A DNA stretch of 64,000 bases from Phragmites australis (GCF_958298935.1 NC_084922.1:47275458-47339457), one strand, 5' to 3'; positions 1 through 11,816 are shown, counted from the stretch's first letter. Numbers and translations are program-made. Notes: generated by a model not told the origin, from the sequence alone.

Positions 1-28
1 TGGTGCACCCCTGCACCGTCCCTGTATG

Positions 29-168
29 CTTGTCTCTGCGCACCGTCCTCATCCACTTGCCTTTGCGCGCCGTCCTCATCCACTTGCCTCTATGCCGTTC
101 TCGTCCACTTGCCTCTGTGCACCGTCTTAGTCCAAGCCTCGGCACGCCATTCTCACCCACTTGCCTCT
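29..168. repeat. Degenerate ~27-bp tandem repeat
   Basis: About five diverged copies of a unit of roughly 25-27 bp, each reading approximately CTTGCCTCTG followed by CACCGTCCTC and ATCCA. Copies differ by substitutions and small indels. It lies just upstream of the decayed MULE coding region and may belong to that element's non-coding flank. Confidence 0.7.
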
Positions 169-524
169 ACTGAATGGCTGATAACATCCCATCTATCGTG
201 CGGTGCTGCGCCGGCCTGTGGAGTCTCACACGGGACGGGACACACCCCCTGCACCGCCCATAACCTTATCCATTGGGGCTGGTGTCTGGTGAAGAGGATT
301 GCTCGTACAAGTGTTCAATCAGGTCCTGCCACCAGGGGGGCTGGTCGTGGGTTTATGTGAAGATGCGGTGAGAGTGGTCGCTGGAGGCTTTGCACCAGTC
401 GGGGTAGCCCATCGACCGACTAGATTTTATAGGAGATGTTCCCCTGACCGTTTGTACCCTTCGTGGGTTCGTTTAGTCGGGGTACCCCTTTACTTGGTAC
501 ACTGATAGAATGTGAGCCAAAATT

Positions 525-1350
525 CATTATGGAGGAGGTGCAGACTAAGACGGGTATAGTGATCAATTACCACACCATATGGCGAGCGAAGCAGAAGGCG
601 TTGAAGATGTTGTTTGAAAGCTTCAAAGAGTCTTACAACTATGCTCTGAGGCTGCTGTAGAAGATTGACATGACGAATCCAGGGACTCAGTGGGCCAATG
701 CGGATGAGTCGATCAAGCTGGAGGATGGGTCATATAGCACCACTGACTGATACCTCATTAGGTTTTTCTAGTCCTTTGGACAATGCATCGAAGCTTTCAG
801 GCATTGCAAGCAGGTTGTATGCGTGGATGCCACATTTCTTAGTGGCAAGTACCATGGTAACCTTATGATAACGATGATGATGGATGCAAACAATCAGATC
901 ATTCATCTCATATTTGCAATGTTTGAGAGTGAGAACAATGATAGCTAGATGTGGTTCCTCACCTTGGTGAGGACACGTGTTATGGCCAATAGGGAACGAG
1001 TTTGCATCATCTTAGACCACAACAAGGGCCTTTTATATGCATTATACGTGCTACATGGTAGCACAAACTACTCCATTTTATGACCTGATGTGGAGAAAAG
1101 GTGATGCATGCGACACTTGGGCGTGAACCTGTACACAAGGTACCATAACAAGGCTCTTGTAAAGAGGTTCAAAGGGTTGTGTCTTCGGAACCAGCAAGCG
1201 AAGTTCAATGAGATACGGAGAGAGTTAAATGAGATCACTTGCAAGATGATGGCAGAGCAGGAAGCACAGGAGAACCATCTACGGACACAAATGGTGGGGG
1301 GCAAACTATTAGTAGCTGTTCGCGTGCTACGTTTAGCCAGTGGATAGCAT
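525..1350 (+). pseudogene. Decayed Mutator-like (MULE) transposase core
   Basis: The plus strand encodes a recognisable MULE transposase broken by several in-frame stops. Readable blocks are the region around ISYHT/WRAKQKAL and FESYNYALRLL (about 560-657), then GTQWANADESIKLEDGSYSTTD, then FGQCIEAFRHCK and CVDATFLSGKYHGN (about 780-862), which is the first catalytic Asp block of the MULE DDE domain. Next come DANNQIIHLIFAMFESEN and MWFLTLVRTRV (about 885-975). A later block (1108-1347) matches the region after the catalytic core (KALVKRFKGLCLRNQQAKFN). Stops interrupt the frame near 658, 750, 770 and 945. A live element would encode a nuclear DNA-cutting transposase; this copy cannot. Confidence 0.82.
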
Positions 1351-1579
1351 GATAGCCAGCGGAGCGTTGGACCCTAATCCATGACAACCTGGCCATAACG
1401 GGAGAATTTGCCTGACCCGACAGTAAACTATCAGGCCACAACTGAACTGTATTTTATTAGAGTTGTTGCAATTTTGTTTGTTTTATGAAGTTGATCGTAG
1501 ACATAGTTTGTATTCTAAATTGTTATTCACCTATTAGTTGTACTACTTATTTTGCAATATATCATAATGGTATTGGCTG

Positions 1580-3305
1580 GTCAAATAAGATGGGATATGT
1601 TTCAGGCTTCCTACACTTATTACAGTTATAGAGCTGATAATCCTTCCCAGTTTGTCGACCTTGAGTGAGCAAGAGCTACTATCCTGTCCCTATCTCTGAT
1701 GACGTTGTAGATGGCATGAGACCTCCAATGGGGTATCGATGAATTCATGCCAGGATGAAATGAAGTCAACAGTAAGACTATGGTAACTACTCCCAAGTAA
1801 TCAGTGACCTAGACGTCCTTAGTGTCGATATCGTGGAGTGGGATCCATGGCGTATGGCACGAGTGGCTGAAATTGCGACTGGAGGCCTCATCGCATCTTC
1901 TTATTTGCGTGAATCACACTTATGGATGATCAGATGCTTCTTGTTGTACATGAACAACGTGAAAGTTTATTCTCCCGAGCGTGTACAGAGGCAGTTCGGG
2001 TACTGACAGTTGGTTCCAATACCTCCCCTACGAGACACTGGATGAGCATACGAGTAAATGTGTTATTATACATACTATTATTACCTTAAGTGATCCATGT
2101 TAAGAAATTATAATTGTTTATGTCACATACAATAGGAGTGCACAGGGAATCGCAGGCATGTAGGACTGGTCATCCATTAATGCCGAGCACATAAACAGGT
2201 GGACAGAGTCAGCAGCGGTGGATGTCGTCGGTCTTGTTGGACAATACAACGATGACACGTACTGGGAGTACCTTTTGTTATATCGTTCGCGCAAGTGTGG
2301 CACCTTACTCAGCGGATTTGTAGAGCCGACCCCCAGACCCTTCCCCGAGGATTGTGCCCCCCCTTCTTCATATTGTGGTAAGTGATGCGGTACTTCTCAT
2401 GATTTTTATTAGTTAAACCTATGTATTACTGACATGACCCTCGTCTTATACAATCCAAAGCAGCGTACGAAATGCATACATAGGCAGAGAAAGCTTGTGG
2501 GGAAGCAAGCGGGTCATCAATGCGAAGGGATCAGAACCCTCTCCGGGACTACATGAGAACGAGATGGTCTCGCTTGTTGTCCGTATTACATGGTCTAGGT
2601 GGTTGTGCCCCGCGTTTGAGGGGGTACGACCCACTAGACATGGACTCGTCTCGTGCCTCCCATAGCAGGCACTCATCCAGTACCCGTGAGGAACCCGTTC
2701 GGGCACAGTCGCGAGAGGACCTTCGGCTACGGAGCATCATGTGTCACGTTCCGGTGCTAAAGCCGAGGAGTGCACGGAGGCTCCTGAGCCCGAGCAGTGT
2801 ACACTGGGTTCGTAGCCCCCGTAGTGGACACAACTTCCTCAGACTACGATGACACATCCGTCTATAGTATCGACTCATCACGAGGATGTCATTTACTCCA
2901 CACAACAGACGCCTAACTGGAACGGCCCAAATGATTTTGACTGGGCTGCTGCAATGCAAACCAGTAGCTTTGCCGAGCTTCTAAGTGGCCAGTACCCCTA
3001 ATATTCCGATGCACCTACGGGTTCACAATGGTACCAGCATGGTGAGACTTTGGCACACCGGACTCCATCGGAGCACGTACTCCAGGCTTCCATACTTCCG
3101 CATGAGGATCCTTCATCATGGTACATGCATGGCTAAGTTAGCGGGTCTAGATACACGTTCAGTGAGGATCCAACAAGGTAGGACGATGACGATGACGAGC
3201 AAGGGCACATGTGGTAGGGGCCAGCGCATGCCGCTAGGATGAGGGCTACACATCCATCAGATGCTTACACTCCTGAGGATTACGTGCGGCGTTGTCGTCG
3301 TTGAG
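1580..3305 (+). pseudogene. Decayed plant-mobile-domain (PMD) ORF next to the MULE
   Basis: The conceptual plus-strand translation contains PMD-like blocks (the family often annotated 'serine/threonine phosphatase 7 long form homolog'): WDPWRMARVAEIATGGLIASSY with LWMIRCFLLYMNNVKVYSPERVQRQFGY (about 1835-2010), then INAEHINRW and YWEYLLLYRSR (about 2175-2290). Downstream low-complexity blocks follow (MRRDQNPLRDYMRTRWS, SSRASHSRHSSSTRE, then a segment ending near 3300 with TPEDYVRR). Frameshifts and stops break it throughout. PMD ORFs travel with MULEs in grasses, so this is probably the accessory ORF of the element at 525-1350. The function of the domain is not settled. Confidence 0.7.
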
Positions 3306-3519
3306 TAGGCAATGCACTTGTACTTGTTCATAAATTATTAATTTTATTTTCGTAGTCATCTCTATTATGTCTTATTCACTACATTATTAATGTAATTATT
3401 TTAAATTTATTTAATGTTTATCAAATAATTATAGCACATAACTTTATTTATTACTTATTTATTAACCATTGCTACATATTAATTATGATATTTAATAATT
3501 ATTTAATGTTTCTTACATA

Positions 3520-4430
3520 ACAAGAGATTCGTGCTTTGGTGTAGAGACAGAACGTTATAGTCAAGGAGCAATAAATTTATGATGAGACCTTCTAGTACAA
3601 GTTTTTAATGGACATCTACAATGATCGATATAGCATTAAATGCCTCGTTGCACGTTGTGCGTGGAGGAAAGTATGATCCTTTAAGGAGAACAACCTAATC
3701 CAAGCCGTGTTCAAATTGCATATAAAACCCTTTTGTTCCGCATTAATGTTTCGCTCCACCATGTAACCACCGACGACCTTTGGGCCCTTTTGCATGAGCG
3801 ACATAAAATATATCTCAGGGCATGCGAACTAACCGACCATCCTTCTGTGCTAGGTTTCTCTATGAGGCAAAGAATGATGGTGATATTGTCCAATCAGTAT
3901 GCATCCCACATATGTTAGGTGTTAGGCGTTCCCGGAAGACGCTGAGTTGATCAACAAAGAAATCCCAAACTTCTTGGTGATATATATGCTCTTCAATGGG
4001 GGTGTGATGCCTGGTTCGCATAGAAGACGATGAAGATTAGCGAACCTGATGGGTACAAGGGCGCCCTCTACTATTCAACCAGAAAATGACGAGGTCGATG
4101 AGGACGATAATTTCATGCCACCAATGCCTCGATATTCCAGCAGCAATATAGGAGAATGTTCAAGGTACACTGCAAGAGGACGTTCACGCACCACATCAAC
4201 ATGGCATACGACCAACAAGGAAATAGGATGTGCTCCTCTTGTGATAGCTCAAGATGACGACGAGGATAATGATTTCATGCCACAACGACCCCTCCCTCCG
4301 AGGCTTCCATCTCTGGAGGACAATGAAGATTATGGTAGATTTGCTTCTACCCATCCTCACAACTTCCAATCACCAACTCGGCGACGACAACCACCTTACC
4401 CTGATAGCATGGACTGGCACAACTGACATT
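3520..4430 (+). pseudogene. MuDR-type N-terminal fragment and acidic tail
   Basis: Broken reading frames around 3615-3920 resemble the N-terminal DNA-binding part of MULE transposases (YNDRYSIKCLVARCAWRKV, SFKENNLIQ, HHVTTDDLWALLHERHK). The next 125 codons (4049-4426) form an open frame rich in Asp and Pro, with repeats of the form DDEDNDFMP. In an intact MULE the N-terminal part precedes the catalytic core, but here it lies about 2.2 kb downstream of it. That suggests a second insertion or a rearrangement. The 125-codon frame has no family I recognise and probably belongs to the element. Confidence 0.5.
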
Positions 4431-4439
4431 CTTTCACTA

Positions 4440-4985
4440 GTTTACGTTGCCACTTTCCACCGCCATCTTGAGATAATCTAGGTAATCAACAGCTATGCAC
4501 TATGAATCTTGAGATCAATGATACAAGGGGGAATATTTGCAACTACTACATTTTAAATTGTGCATCTTCAAACATGGCTAAGTGTTAAGGCTGCTCACAA
4601 CCTTTGAGACTACATGGTGAATTAGGAATTTTGAAATGTACATTTAAATTAACAAATAATTTCTAATTTTGTCGATAGTTGGCAATTGCTAACATTAATG
4701 TGCTTAGGCTCAAACCATGACATATGTTCATATCTATGTTTTGACTCAGCCTTTAGACAAGAAGTGACCAGAGCTTTAAGCATAAAATGACAACTCATCT
4801 ATCCTGACTTTATCTTTAGACACAAAGTGACCACATGACAGAGCTTCAAACATGAAATGACAACACGCCCGTTTCTGTCTCTGTCAGTGGACATTACGTC
4901 ACGTAGCCGGTCCCAACATAAAATAACAAACAGGAAGTATTACGTGACGCAACACTTCCCGGCATAAAATGATAGCATTGCTCGT
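4440..4985. other. Intergenic, no gene seen
   Basis: AT-rich sequence with short diverged direct repeats near 4785-4990 (phrases like CATAAAATGACAAC and CATAAAATAACAA recur). No supported ORF. It probably belongs to the flank of the adjacent Mutator-like element. Confidence 0.5.
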
Positions 4986-4991
4986 AGGCCC

Positions 4992-5135
4992 AGCCATATT
5001 CGGCACACGAGGTGCCGAATATGAGCTAGTACACCTGATTTTCGGCATATGAGGTGCCGAATATGGCTGTATCCATATTTTTTCAGCGTACGGTGTACCG
5101 AAAGTCGGTTTTCAGTAAATAAGGTGCCGAATACA
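4992..5135. repeat. Cluster of hairpin units built on ATTCGGCAC/GTGCCGAAT
   Basis: A perfect 12-bp stem with a 5-nt loop occurs at 4995-5006/5012-5023 (CATATTCGGCAC then GTGCCGAATATG). A second copy of the right arm extends to GTGCCGAATATGGCT at 5054-5068, giving a perfect 15-bp inverted repeat with 4992-5006. Two weaker units follow near 5088-5102 and 5113-5134. Spacing is about 30-40 bp. It may be non-coding sequence of the neighbouring Mutator-like element. Confidence 0.8.
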
Positions 5136-5139
5136 TATG

Positions 5140-6960
5140 CTAAAATTATAAATATGATGATATATTATCTATTTTGATAAATACGATCACGTATGTGATC
5201 TAATTTTGGATTTTTTTTTTTTTCCACTGGTTGCTATGTGCGACATGGACAAAGTCACGTATATACATATGTCTCCGTCTGCAGCAGTGGTTTTGATGAT
5301 TCAGCTAGAAACAGATTGATTTTATTTCTAGTTATGTTGTATTTTAGTCACATTCAAATTATTCTCTTCATATAAAATCAGATTAATAATTCTTCTCCAT
5401 TTTGTAGTATCATGGAAATATATATTATCAGTATATAAATTTATATATAAATTAGAATTTGAAAAACTAATAACACTTTAGCACCTATAATTATGTGAAA
5501 AGAAAATAGATACAACACAAGTAATTAAAGAAGTTGTGAAGCTAGCTAACTAATCGTAGCACCTAATAGAGCAAGTAACGGATGCGGATGCTCTTACTAG
5601 AATAATGTTGCTTGACTGAGTGACTGTCATCACAAGCTGCAACTTCCAATCTCTCTCGCGCGCAAAAAGGAGAGCACGTACGATCTCGTGCTGAGATCAG
5701 TCCAGACCAAATCCACCGTCAGACGTGGAAGCTTACAATTTCTCACATGCATGGAAAACGACGTGTGGGGCTGGGATACAGGGTTTTAGGGGCTTACGTT
5801 GCGCATGCCCATCACGTACGTACGTTCTTAGATCTTGCACGATTGCGCCACTATTGGATCGAATAGGCTGGCTTAGTCTCCTCAATGTTCTCACTGCGTT
5901 GAAGTTAGAACACATGCATACGTATTCTTTCTGCAGAGGAGACATCTAGTATTCAATCTATATTTGAGAAGAAGGCAAAGGAAAGCCGACTGTAGTTCAC
6001 TAAAAATATTAACTAATCATTCCACCAATTAGAATCGTGGTATCAACACGATTATCAGCATCCGGAAGTAGAGAGAGACATGATTCCGACGGCCATACTG
6101 CGACTGTAGTATGTGTCCATCCTCAGCCAGGGGGGACGAACTCTCCGTACAGTCGAACACTGAACCTGCAGGGAGCCGTCCGACGCCGAAACTGTCGGCC
6201 GGCTCGCAGCACGCCAAGTTCAGCAAAGCAAAAGGCGACCAACAACCACAACCCCAGTAGTCCCCTGCCGGAGCAGAAAATTCCAGTAGCCCTTACACAT
6301 GTATAGACTATTAAAATCATCTATTTGTATTAAAATTCATACTAGAGAGGCAAGTTAAAAAAATCAATAAATAAATAAATATCATATAAAAAATAAACAT
6401 GCAAGATAATACATCCCTTACAGAGTTGTCTTTTTCCCGTCTCCCACCCCACGCCGCCACAACACCAACATGACGAATACTCCTACCATTCCTGGAATTC
6501 AATTCATCCATACCCCTGTTGCACCGCCCACATACACTGCACCTGCACCGGCCGAAAAGGGCGGATCCCCAAGTTGATCTCCCTGTCGTCCCACACAACG
6601 TAGTACGGCCACGACCGGGCACGATCGAGACGACTCACGTCTGACGGTTCATGGAATACGAGGTTCGGGGGTACAAATCCAGTCAAAATCTGCAGCTGAG
6701 TCAGGCCTCCGCCGCGTCGTTCAACGAACCTGCTTAGCAAGCAAGAAGCCGCCCTACATGCATTGCATTCGTATACACTTGAGCTCCCATTCTCTTGCAA
6801 CCTTCTCTTCTTAGGCGATCTCCATCGACTGATCAGAGAGGGTTCTCGTGCTTAAAATCCAGGGGAAGGGATTACCTGAATGAGCTTTGCAATCAGCAGC
6901 TCTGAGCCTGAACTCTGGTTCTTGATCCCATCGCAAGAAGAAGCCGTCGCGGTACCGTCT
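5140..6960. other. Intergenic / upstream of the ARGOS-like gene
   Basis: Largely AT-rich to about 5600, then mixed composition. Open frames here (for example 98 codons on the minus strand at 6504-6800, containing SWPYYVVWDDREINLG) overlap one another and match no family I recognise. The last 150 bp before 6973 probably form the leader of the ARGOS-like gene. I see no convincing TATA box. Confidence 0.4.
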
Positions 6961-6972
6961 CACCGGTGCGTG

Positions 6973-7299
6973 ATGGAGAGGAGGGAGGCGAGGAGAAGTG
7001 CTCCTCTCCGCAAGGGAGCAAGGCACGGGGAGCACATGCAGCAACGCCGGCCGGGGACAGGGACGAGCCGTGGCCAGGGATCGACGCCCACGCCGCCGGG
7101 CTACTTCAGCGTCGAGCTGGTGATTGTGCTTCTCTTCGTGGCCGCGTCCCTGGTGTTCCTGCCGCTCGTCCTGCCGCCGCTGTCGCCGCCGCCGTTCCTG
7201 CTGCTGCTGGTGCCCGTGGGCCTGCTCGCCGTGCTCGTTGCGATGGCGTTCGTCCCGCTCGACGCGCAGAGTCATCTTGTCAGATCGTCCCGCTTGTAG
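6973..7299 (+). CDS. ARGOS: ARGOS/OSR-like small membrane protein
   Basis: Encodes 108 residues with the organ-size-related (OSR) domain: PPGYFSVELV, a hydrophobic helix (about residues 44-66), the Pro-rich turn LPPLSPPPF, then a second hydrophobic helix (about 72-92) ending MAFVPLD. This helix-Pro loop-helix layout is diagnostic of ARGOS, ARL and OSR proteins. Known members sit in ER/Golgi membranes, dampen ethylene signalling through the RTE1/ETR1 side of the pathway, and promote organ growth. The Met at 6973 (MERREARR) is chosen because it gives the usual family length with a basic N-terminus; an in-frame Met 31 codons upstream (6880) would add a segment with no OSR character. The CDS is a single exon, as is common in this family. 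A TA-rich MITE-like region starts about 100 bp after the stop. Confidence 0.88.
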   Translation: MERREARRSAPLRKGARHGEHMQQRRPGTGTSRGQGSTPTPPGYFSVELVIVLLFVAASLVFLPLVLPPLSPPPFLLLLVPVGLLAVLVAMAFVPLDAQSHLVRSSRL

Positions 7300-7401
7300 A
7301 GATGCATTTTTGTTTTGCTGATTTATTTCCAGTTGGTTTAGATTATCTAGCGTACACAAATCGATACTGGTTGTTGTGGTTGCTCTCTTCTGGCCCCTAT
7401 G

Positions 7402-7421
7402 AATATATATATATATATATA
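7402..7421. repeat. (TA)n microsatellite
   Basis: An uninterrupted alternating AT run of about 20 bp, next to the left end of the MITE-like element that follows. Confidence 0.9.
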
Positions 7422-7424
7422 GGA

Positions 7425-7796
7425 AAACTAGTATGTACTCCCGAGTGTATGTACTTCCACCTCTCATATACTATTTTTACACGTGTGTTATACTTCTTTA
7501 TCACTTTAAATATACTTCATTAGTAATTATAAGATACTACAATACAAATCCCACGAAATTTTTTATGAAATTCCACGATTTTTATCATAATTTGCGTATA
7601 TACTTCTTTTATGTATAAAAAAGAGTATATAGCAAAAATAAAATGCTAACATTGATTTTTTTTTCATACAACTCATATTGGAGTATCTTAGAATTAGTAT
7701 TAGAGTATACTAAAAATGATAAAAGAGTATAAAGTGTTTGTTTAGGTGATATATTGCATGTGGGAGTACATACTCCTAGGAGTATAGAATAGGTGT
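7425..7796. mobile_element. MITE-like element with AGTATGTACTCCC termini
   Basis: GTATGTACTCCC at 7431-7442 is exactly inverted as GGGAGTACATAC at 7762-7773. The interior is AT-rich and non-coding. The exact outer borders and a target duplication are not resolved, so the superfamily is left open. It lies in the 3' flank of the ARGOS-like gene. Confidence 0.55.
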
Positions 7797-7835
7797 CCGT
7801 GATTTTTTAAATCACTGCTAAGTGTATTAAAATGT

Positions 7836-7859
7836 AAAACGTTTCATGTGAAACGTTTT
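7836..7859. repeat. Near-perfect 24-bp palindrome
   Basis: Two 11-bp arms (AAAACGTTTCA and its complement) are separated by a TG dinucleotide. It lies in AT-rich sequence (7800-8060) that itself looks like a decayed MITE. The arms carry AACGTT cores. Confidence 0.85.
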
Positions 7860-8370
7860 TTATTTTTAATGAGAATCAACTAAAATGATGTTTCACCTAT
7901 TTTAATTCACTTCTAGGTCATTTTTTTTCAAAAATCTGAATCTAGAATCTTACCACATATTTTCAAAAAATTAAAAATGATTCCTGAGAGAAACGTTTCT
8001 AAAAGAATCTAAAATCATGCTAAACAAGTCTAAAATTGGATCAATAAAAGATAATGAATTCACTCTATTCTGCCACTATCTCATTCATCTACAACACTAA
8101 TTATATTGTGTTAGAATCAGATTATAGGTGGCTAATTTTTGGTTGATGTATTGTTAATAACCTGGACAGTTGGACTCTAACCATGGCACTTGACTGATCC
8201 CGTGAGTTAGATCCAAAAACTCGAATCCGATGCCAATGAGGCTTCAGAGTGAACACCATGTTGCCTATACACACATATTCCAATGGAGAAGATCTGAGAT
8301 TAGGTTGTCTTTTATCATTTTTTCCGAGAACGCTTTTAACATTCTTCTTTAGAAATTTCGTAGAATTTCT

Positions 8371-8398
8371 AGAGAGAGAGAGAGAGAGAGAGAGAGAA
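8371..8398. repeat. (GA)n microsatellite
   Basis: An alternating AG run of about 28 bp in an otherwise gene-free region. Confidence 0.9.
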
Positions 8399-8399
8399 A

Positions 8400-9780
8400 C
8401 GGGACATCAGCAAAAGCATGTTCGCTCACGCATCTCACGTTTCGCAGGTTCGTGTACCAAATTTAGCGACTGCCGGCAGGGCTTTACGTCAGGATCTGGA
8501 ACGGCGGCGGTCGAATAGTCGCACCTGCGTCACATGGATTCTGGCGAATGACGTGCTCGCCGAATCAAAAGCCGCCCGGAACTCAGACAAGACGTCGTGT
8601 ACACGGTACACCAACTTATCTTCTTGACGGGATGACGTCGTGTACACCAACCGAAGCTTCCTGGCTATTGTCTAATTTTGCCGATGAGTTACGCACGTCG
8701 GAGTGCTGGCCGTATCACCTTGCGCATTGGAATTGGATGGTCCAGGTTACCATCTTCTCGACATGGCCGGTCCACGTTAATGGGTGGTTCCAAGATCCGA
8801 GCATGCATTCACATGAGCTAGACGGACCATAAGAAGGTTATCATGATAGGGGGATTCGCGATGGAACGCAGGATTTTCAAAGATGTGTACTCCTTTTGTG
8901 GTAGAAACTCAAGTTCGTCATTCTAATGTCTCCTTTTTTTTCTTCAAACCGTGTAGCTGATTACCATAGCTAGTTGTGTCTAATTTTAAAAAACTAGCAC
9001 ATCAAACTGTGCGACTGCACAGGCTAGAAATTTAACTTACGGTTGAATTATAGATATTTATATTAATAATAGTTGTATGCTAAGATACATCAGCTATTTA
9101 TATTTAAATATTGAAATATAAAATATAATGTAATTTTTGTTCATAATATTGGAATCATGTTTATTATTTGTGAATAGATCTAATTTAAAATTTTCATTTT
9201 ATGTGTTATGCAAATTGATTTTTACTTGTTTCTTGATTTTTTGAAATTTATTATTTTTAATGTGGTCACCGTATCTCATATTATTTTTTTGAAAATACAT
9301 TATAAATTCTTTGATATTATTTTTATGTGATAATCCGTAATATGTTTGCGTTCTATTATTTTAATTTTGTAATGTTTGATTACACGCATATTTAATTGGT
9401 ATATTTTAATTGATTTGAAAATATGTTGATTGCTAACGTAACTAAGTTGAAGTTTGCTAACGTAATCTTGTTGGACAAAGGGTATCTACAACCAAAAAAG
9501 AAAGAAAAGGAAAGGCAAAACAAGAAGTAGTCTTGGGGCTGGATTCTATTATTTACTTTTTAATCTTCTATTTTGTTTCGTCTGGTTGTTGATCCATGGT
9601 TACAAATAATCAATCAATCAATTCGATGGCTGGATGTTTTGCTTTTTTATCAGAATTTCTAGGATTTTTCTAGGATTAACGTGGAGGCACCAAAAGGAAC
9701 CTCCAATTAGTAAATATAAGATTGTTATATGCATCCGAATATCTTGACATTTAATTGATATAAAGGCCGGAACTTGTATT
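8400..9780. other. Intergenic, AT-rich from 8880
   Basis: No supported gene. A short hairpin (CTGTGC, 4-nt loop, GCACAG at 9007-9022) is followed by CTAG at 9024-9027, which resembles a Helitron 3' end. The next base is A, however, rather than the T expected at an AT insertion site, so I do not call an element. Confidence 0.4.
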
Positions 9781-9799
9781 TTCATTATTAAAATAATAG

Positions 9800-10145
9800 C
9801 CAGTTGCGCCTAAGAGCGTCCCAAACCATATTCTCTTTATTTCGTTCTCTTCTTGATTCCTTTTCCCATTCATATTCTCTTTATTTTCTCTTATCTCCAA
9901 CAGCTTCTCTTCGAAGGAATTCGTGAAGGGAAAGAAGAGAATCCCATTCTAAAGTAAATGGCATTGAGAATTTCTTCGTTACGGGAATCATGAAGAGAAG
10001 CCGTTTGAGCGCTAAAGGGAATGAAAATCCCTTTGTGAAGTATGGTGACATCTGCATATCCAGGCGTGGACACGTCGCACATGCATGGATTTCATCTTTC
10101 CTCAAGCACCAACAGATCGGGAATATATATATTTGCAAATTATAA
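9800..10145. mobile_element. Probable MITE with CTTCTCTTC/GAAGAGAAG inverted arms
   Basis: A pyrimidine-rich left half (repeated TATTCTCTTTATTT) and a purine-rich right half contain mutually inverted stretches, including CTTCTCTTC near 9904 and GAAGAGAAG near 9993. No ORF is convincing. Borders and target duplication are not resolved. Confidence 0.4.
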
Positions 10146-10189
10146 GACCATTTAAAAAAACTAGCAATAGACTACCGTCGTATGTTCAA

Positions 10190-11560
10190 TAAGTGAGATA
10201 AAGGCCTTGCTCGCTAAACATATGAGATCTTTCTTGCTGCAATGTTGAGCGGGCCGTCCAAAAGGTGTCGTTCAAATAGTGAGTGATACCTTTTGGGTAT
10301 ATAAATCGGCTGCGTCAGCCTTGCCGATGTCAACGGGTCATTTTCTTCCAAGACAGCGGAGAGAGAGTAGAGGAGGAGAGGAGAGGGGAGGGGAGAAGAA
10401 ATTTTGCGGCAAAACCCTACCGAAGAAAAGAGATATGTTTTTTCTCTATTTTTTATTAACATGATAGGATGGTCACTAGTACTAGGTTTTTGATATAGGT
10501 TAGAGGTTAGATCTAGGATTTTTTTACAAACCCGGTAGGATAGCCTTTAGACATATATTAGAATATAGATCTAGGTTTAGAATTAGGATTATACATAGTT
10601 TACCAATTAGTCCTGTTTATACGCATATTTTAGCAATTAGATGTAGTATTTATACATATGTTAGGTATTAGACGTAGTATCTAGATATCGTGTAGGCATA
10701 ACTGAGGTAGTAGATGTAGGATTTAGCGGTGTTTGATGTAGTAATCTGAGAATATTTTGTTGCAGTATAAATTACATATTGGGCCATGTTTGTAATTAAT
10801 TTTGCATTTTTATAGACATAGTTTTACATAATTTTTATGTTCTGTTGGAATAATATTAGGGTTTTTGTCGATTGTTGCCAGGTATGTCAGATCAGTGGCA
10901 GTTTATGATTTTTTACAGGGAAAGTGAAATATTATTTGATCCGGAAGGAGTAGTATTGTCCGTATTTCAGTCATCGGACAAGGGTATCTTCAGACCTGTG
11001 CACAAAAGTGACAAACACTTATATGTCTGATTGATGTGGGATTTCAAAGTAGACCCTGAAGTTGAAGAGATGATCATTAGTATTGTGGGCAACCGTCTGA
11101 GAGATGATGTGTACTGAAAGGTGTACCCGCTCAGGGAAGATGAAGTATAGAGGAGGTATCTGAAGGATGTTGTGCACAGAGGTTGGTCTTCTATATTGCT
11201 TCTATATCGTATATGCCACTGTCCGTGTATATCGCTATTCCCATTACCGTGTTTAGCTTTTTGTTTCCGTCAAATCCAGCTATCCAAAATAATGCACAAA
11301 CATCTAATGCCACTTGACGAATCAAAAACATAAAAATTACGCTGCACTGACACCTATTATGCCGCAAATAAAATTAAATTCGGTCGGCTCAAAAACAAAT
11401 CGGCCACAATAAGGTGTTGACCATTCATTAGATGAAACATTGCTATCGCCTGATTAATGGGTGAGATAAAGATATCGTCCGATCACCAGGCGACAGAACT
11501 CACTATTTCACACCCTATATAAATACTACTTAAAAAGAGCCTTGACGCACCCTTTATGAT
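10190..11560 (+). mobile_element. Second decayed MULE-type region
   Basis: From about 10888 the plus strand reads MSDQWQFMIFYRESEILFDPEG, then IFRPVHKSDKHLYV, FKVDPEVEEMIISIVGNRLRDDVY and RRYLKDVVHRGW, broken by stops near 11029, 11116 and 11147. This matches the N-terminal region of grass MULE transposases as I recall them. The motif AAATAGTGAGT near 10275 occurs inverted (ACTCACTATTT) near 11500, which suggests long terminal inverted arms. TATA-like sequences occur near each arm (GGGTATATAAATC about 10296 and CCTATATAAATAC about 11514). Confidence 0.5.
11514..11526 (+). promoter_or_regulatory. Strong TATA-like box
   Basis: CCTATATAAATAC sits about 65-75 bp upstream of an ATG (11591) that opens an 79-codon frame of unknown identity. 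That frame is cut by the solo LTR insertion at 11817. Whether this is a host promoter or part of the MULE arm is unclear. Confidence 0.45.
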
Positions 11561-11816
11561 CCGCCCCCTCTCACAAAACTCAGCGCCAACATGTGGCCCT
11601 GCGTCAAGAATTTTCTTCCGACCCCACATGTGTTAGGATTTTACCTTCATTCTTCCTTTATGTTGTTCGCCCGTCAGAACCGCACCAAGAACCATCTCAG
11701 ACCCTGTACCTGCCCTATCGTGCTCACCAAGGGTGACATCTTCGCCGGCCGCAGGAACCTATTCCCTTTATGTGACCATTCTGAGAGTTGGCCACCTTCC
11801 CTCCGCCGCCAGCCGC

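Noticed and set aside
9007..9028. Possible Helitron 3' end (hairpin then CTAG)
   Set aside because: The base after CTAG is A, not T; the hairpin is only one base from CTAG; and no partner end was seen.
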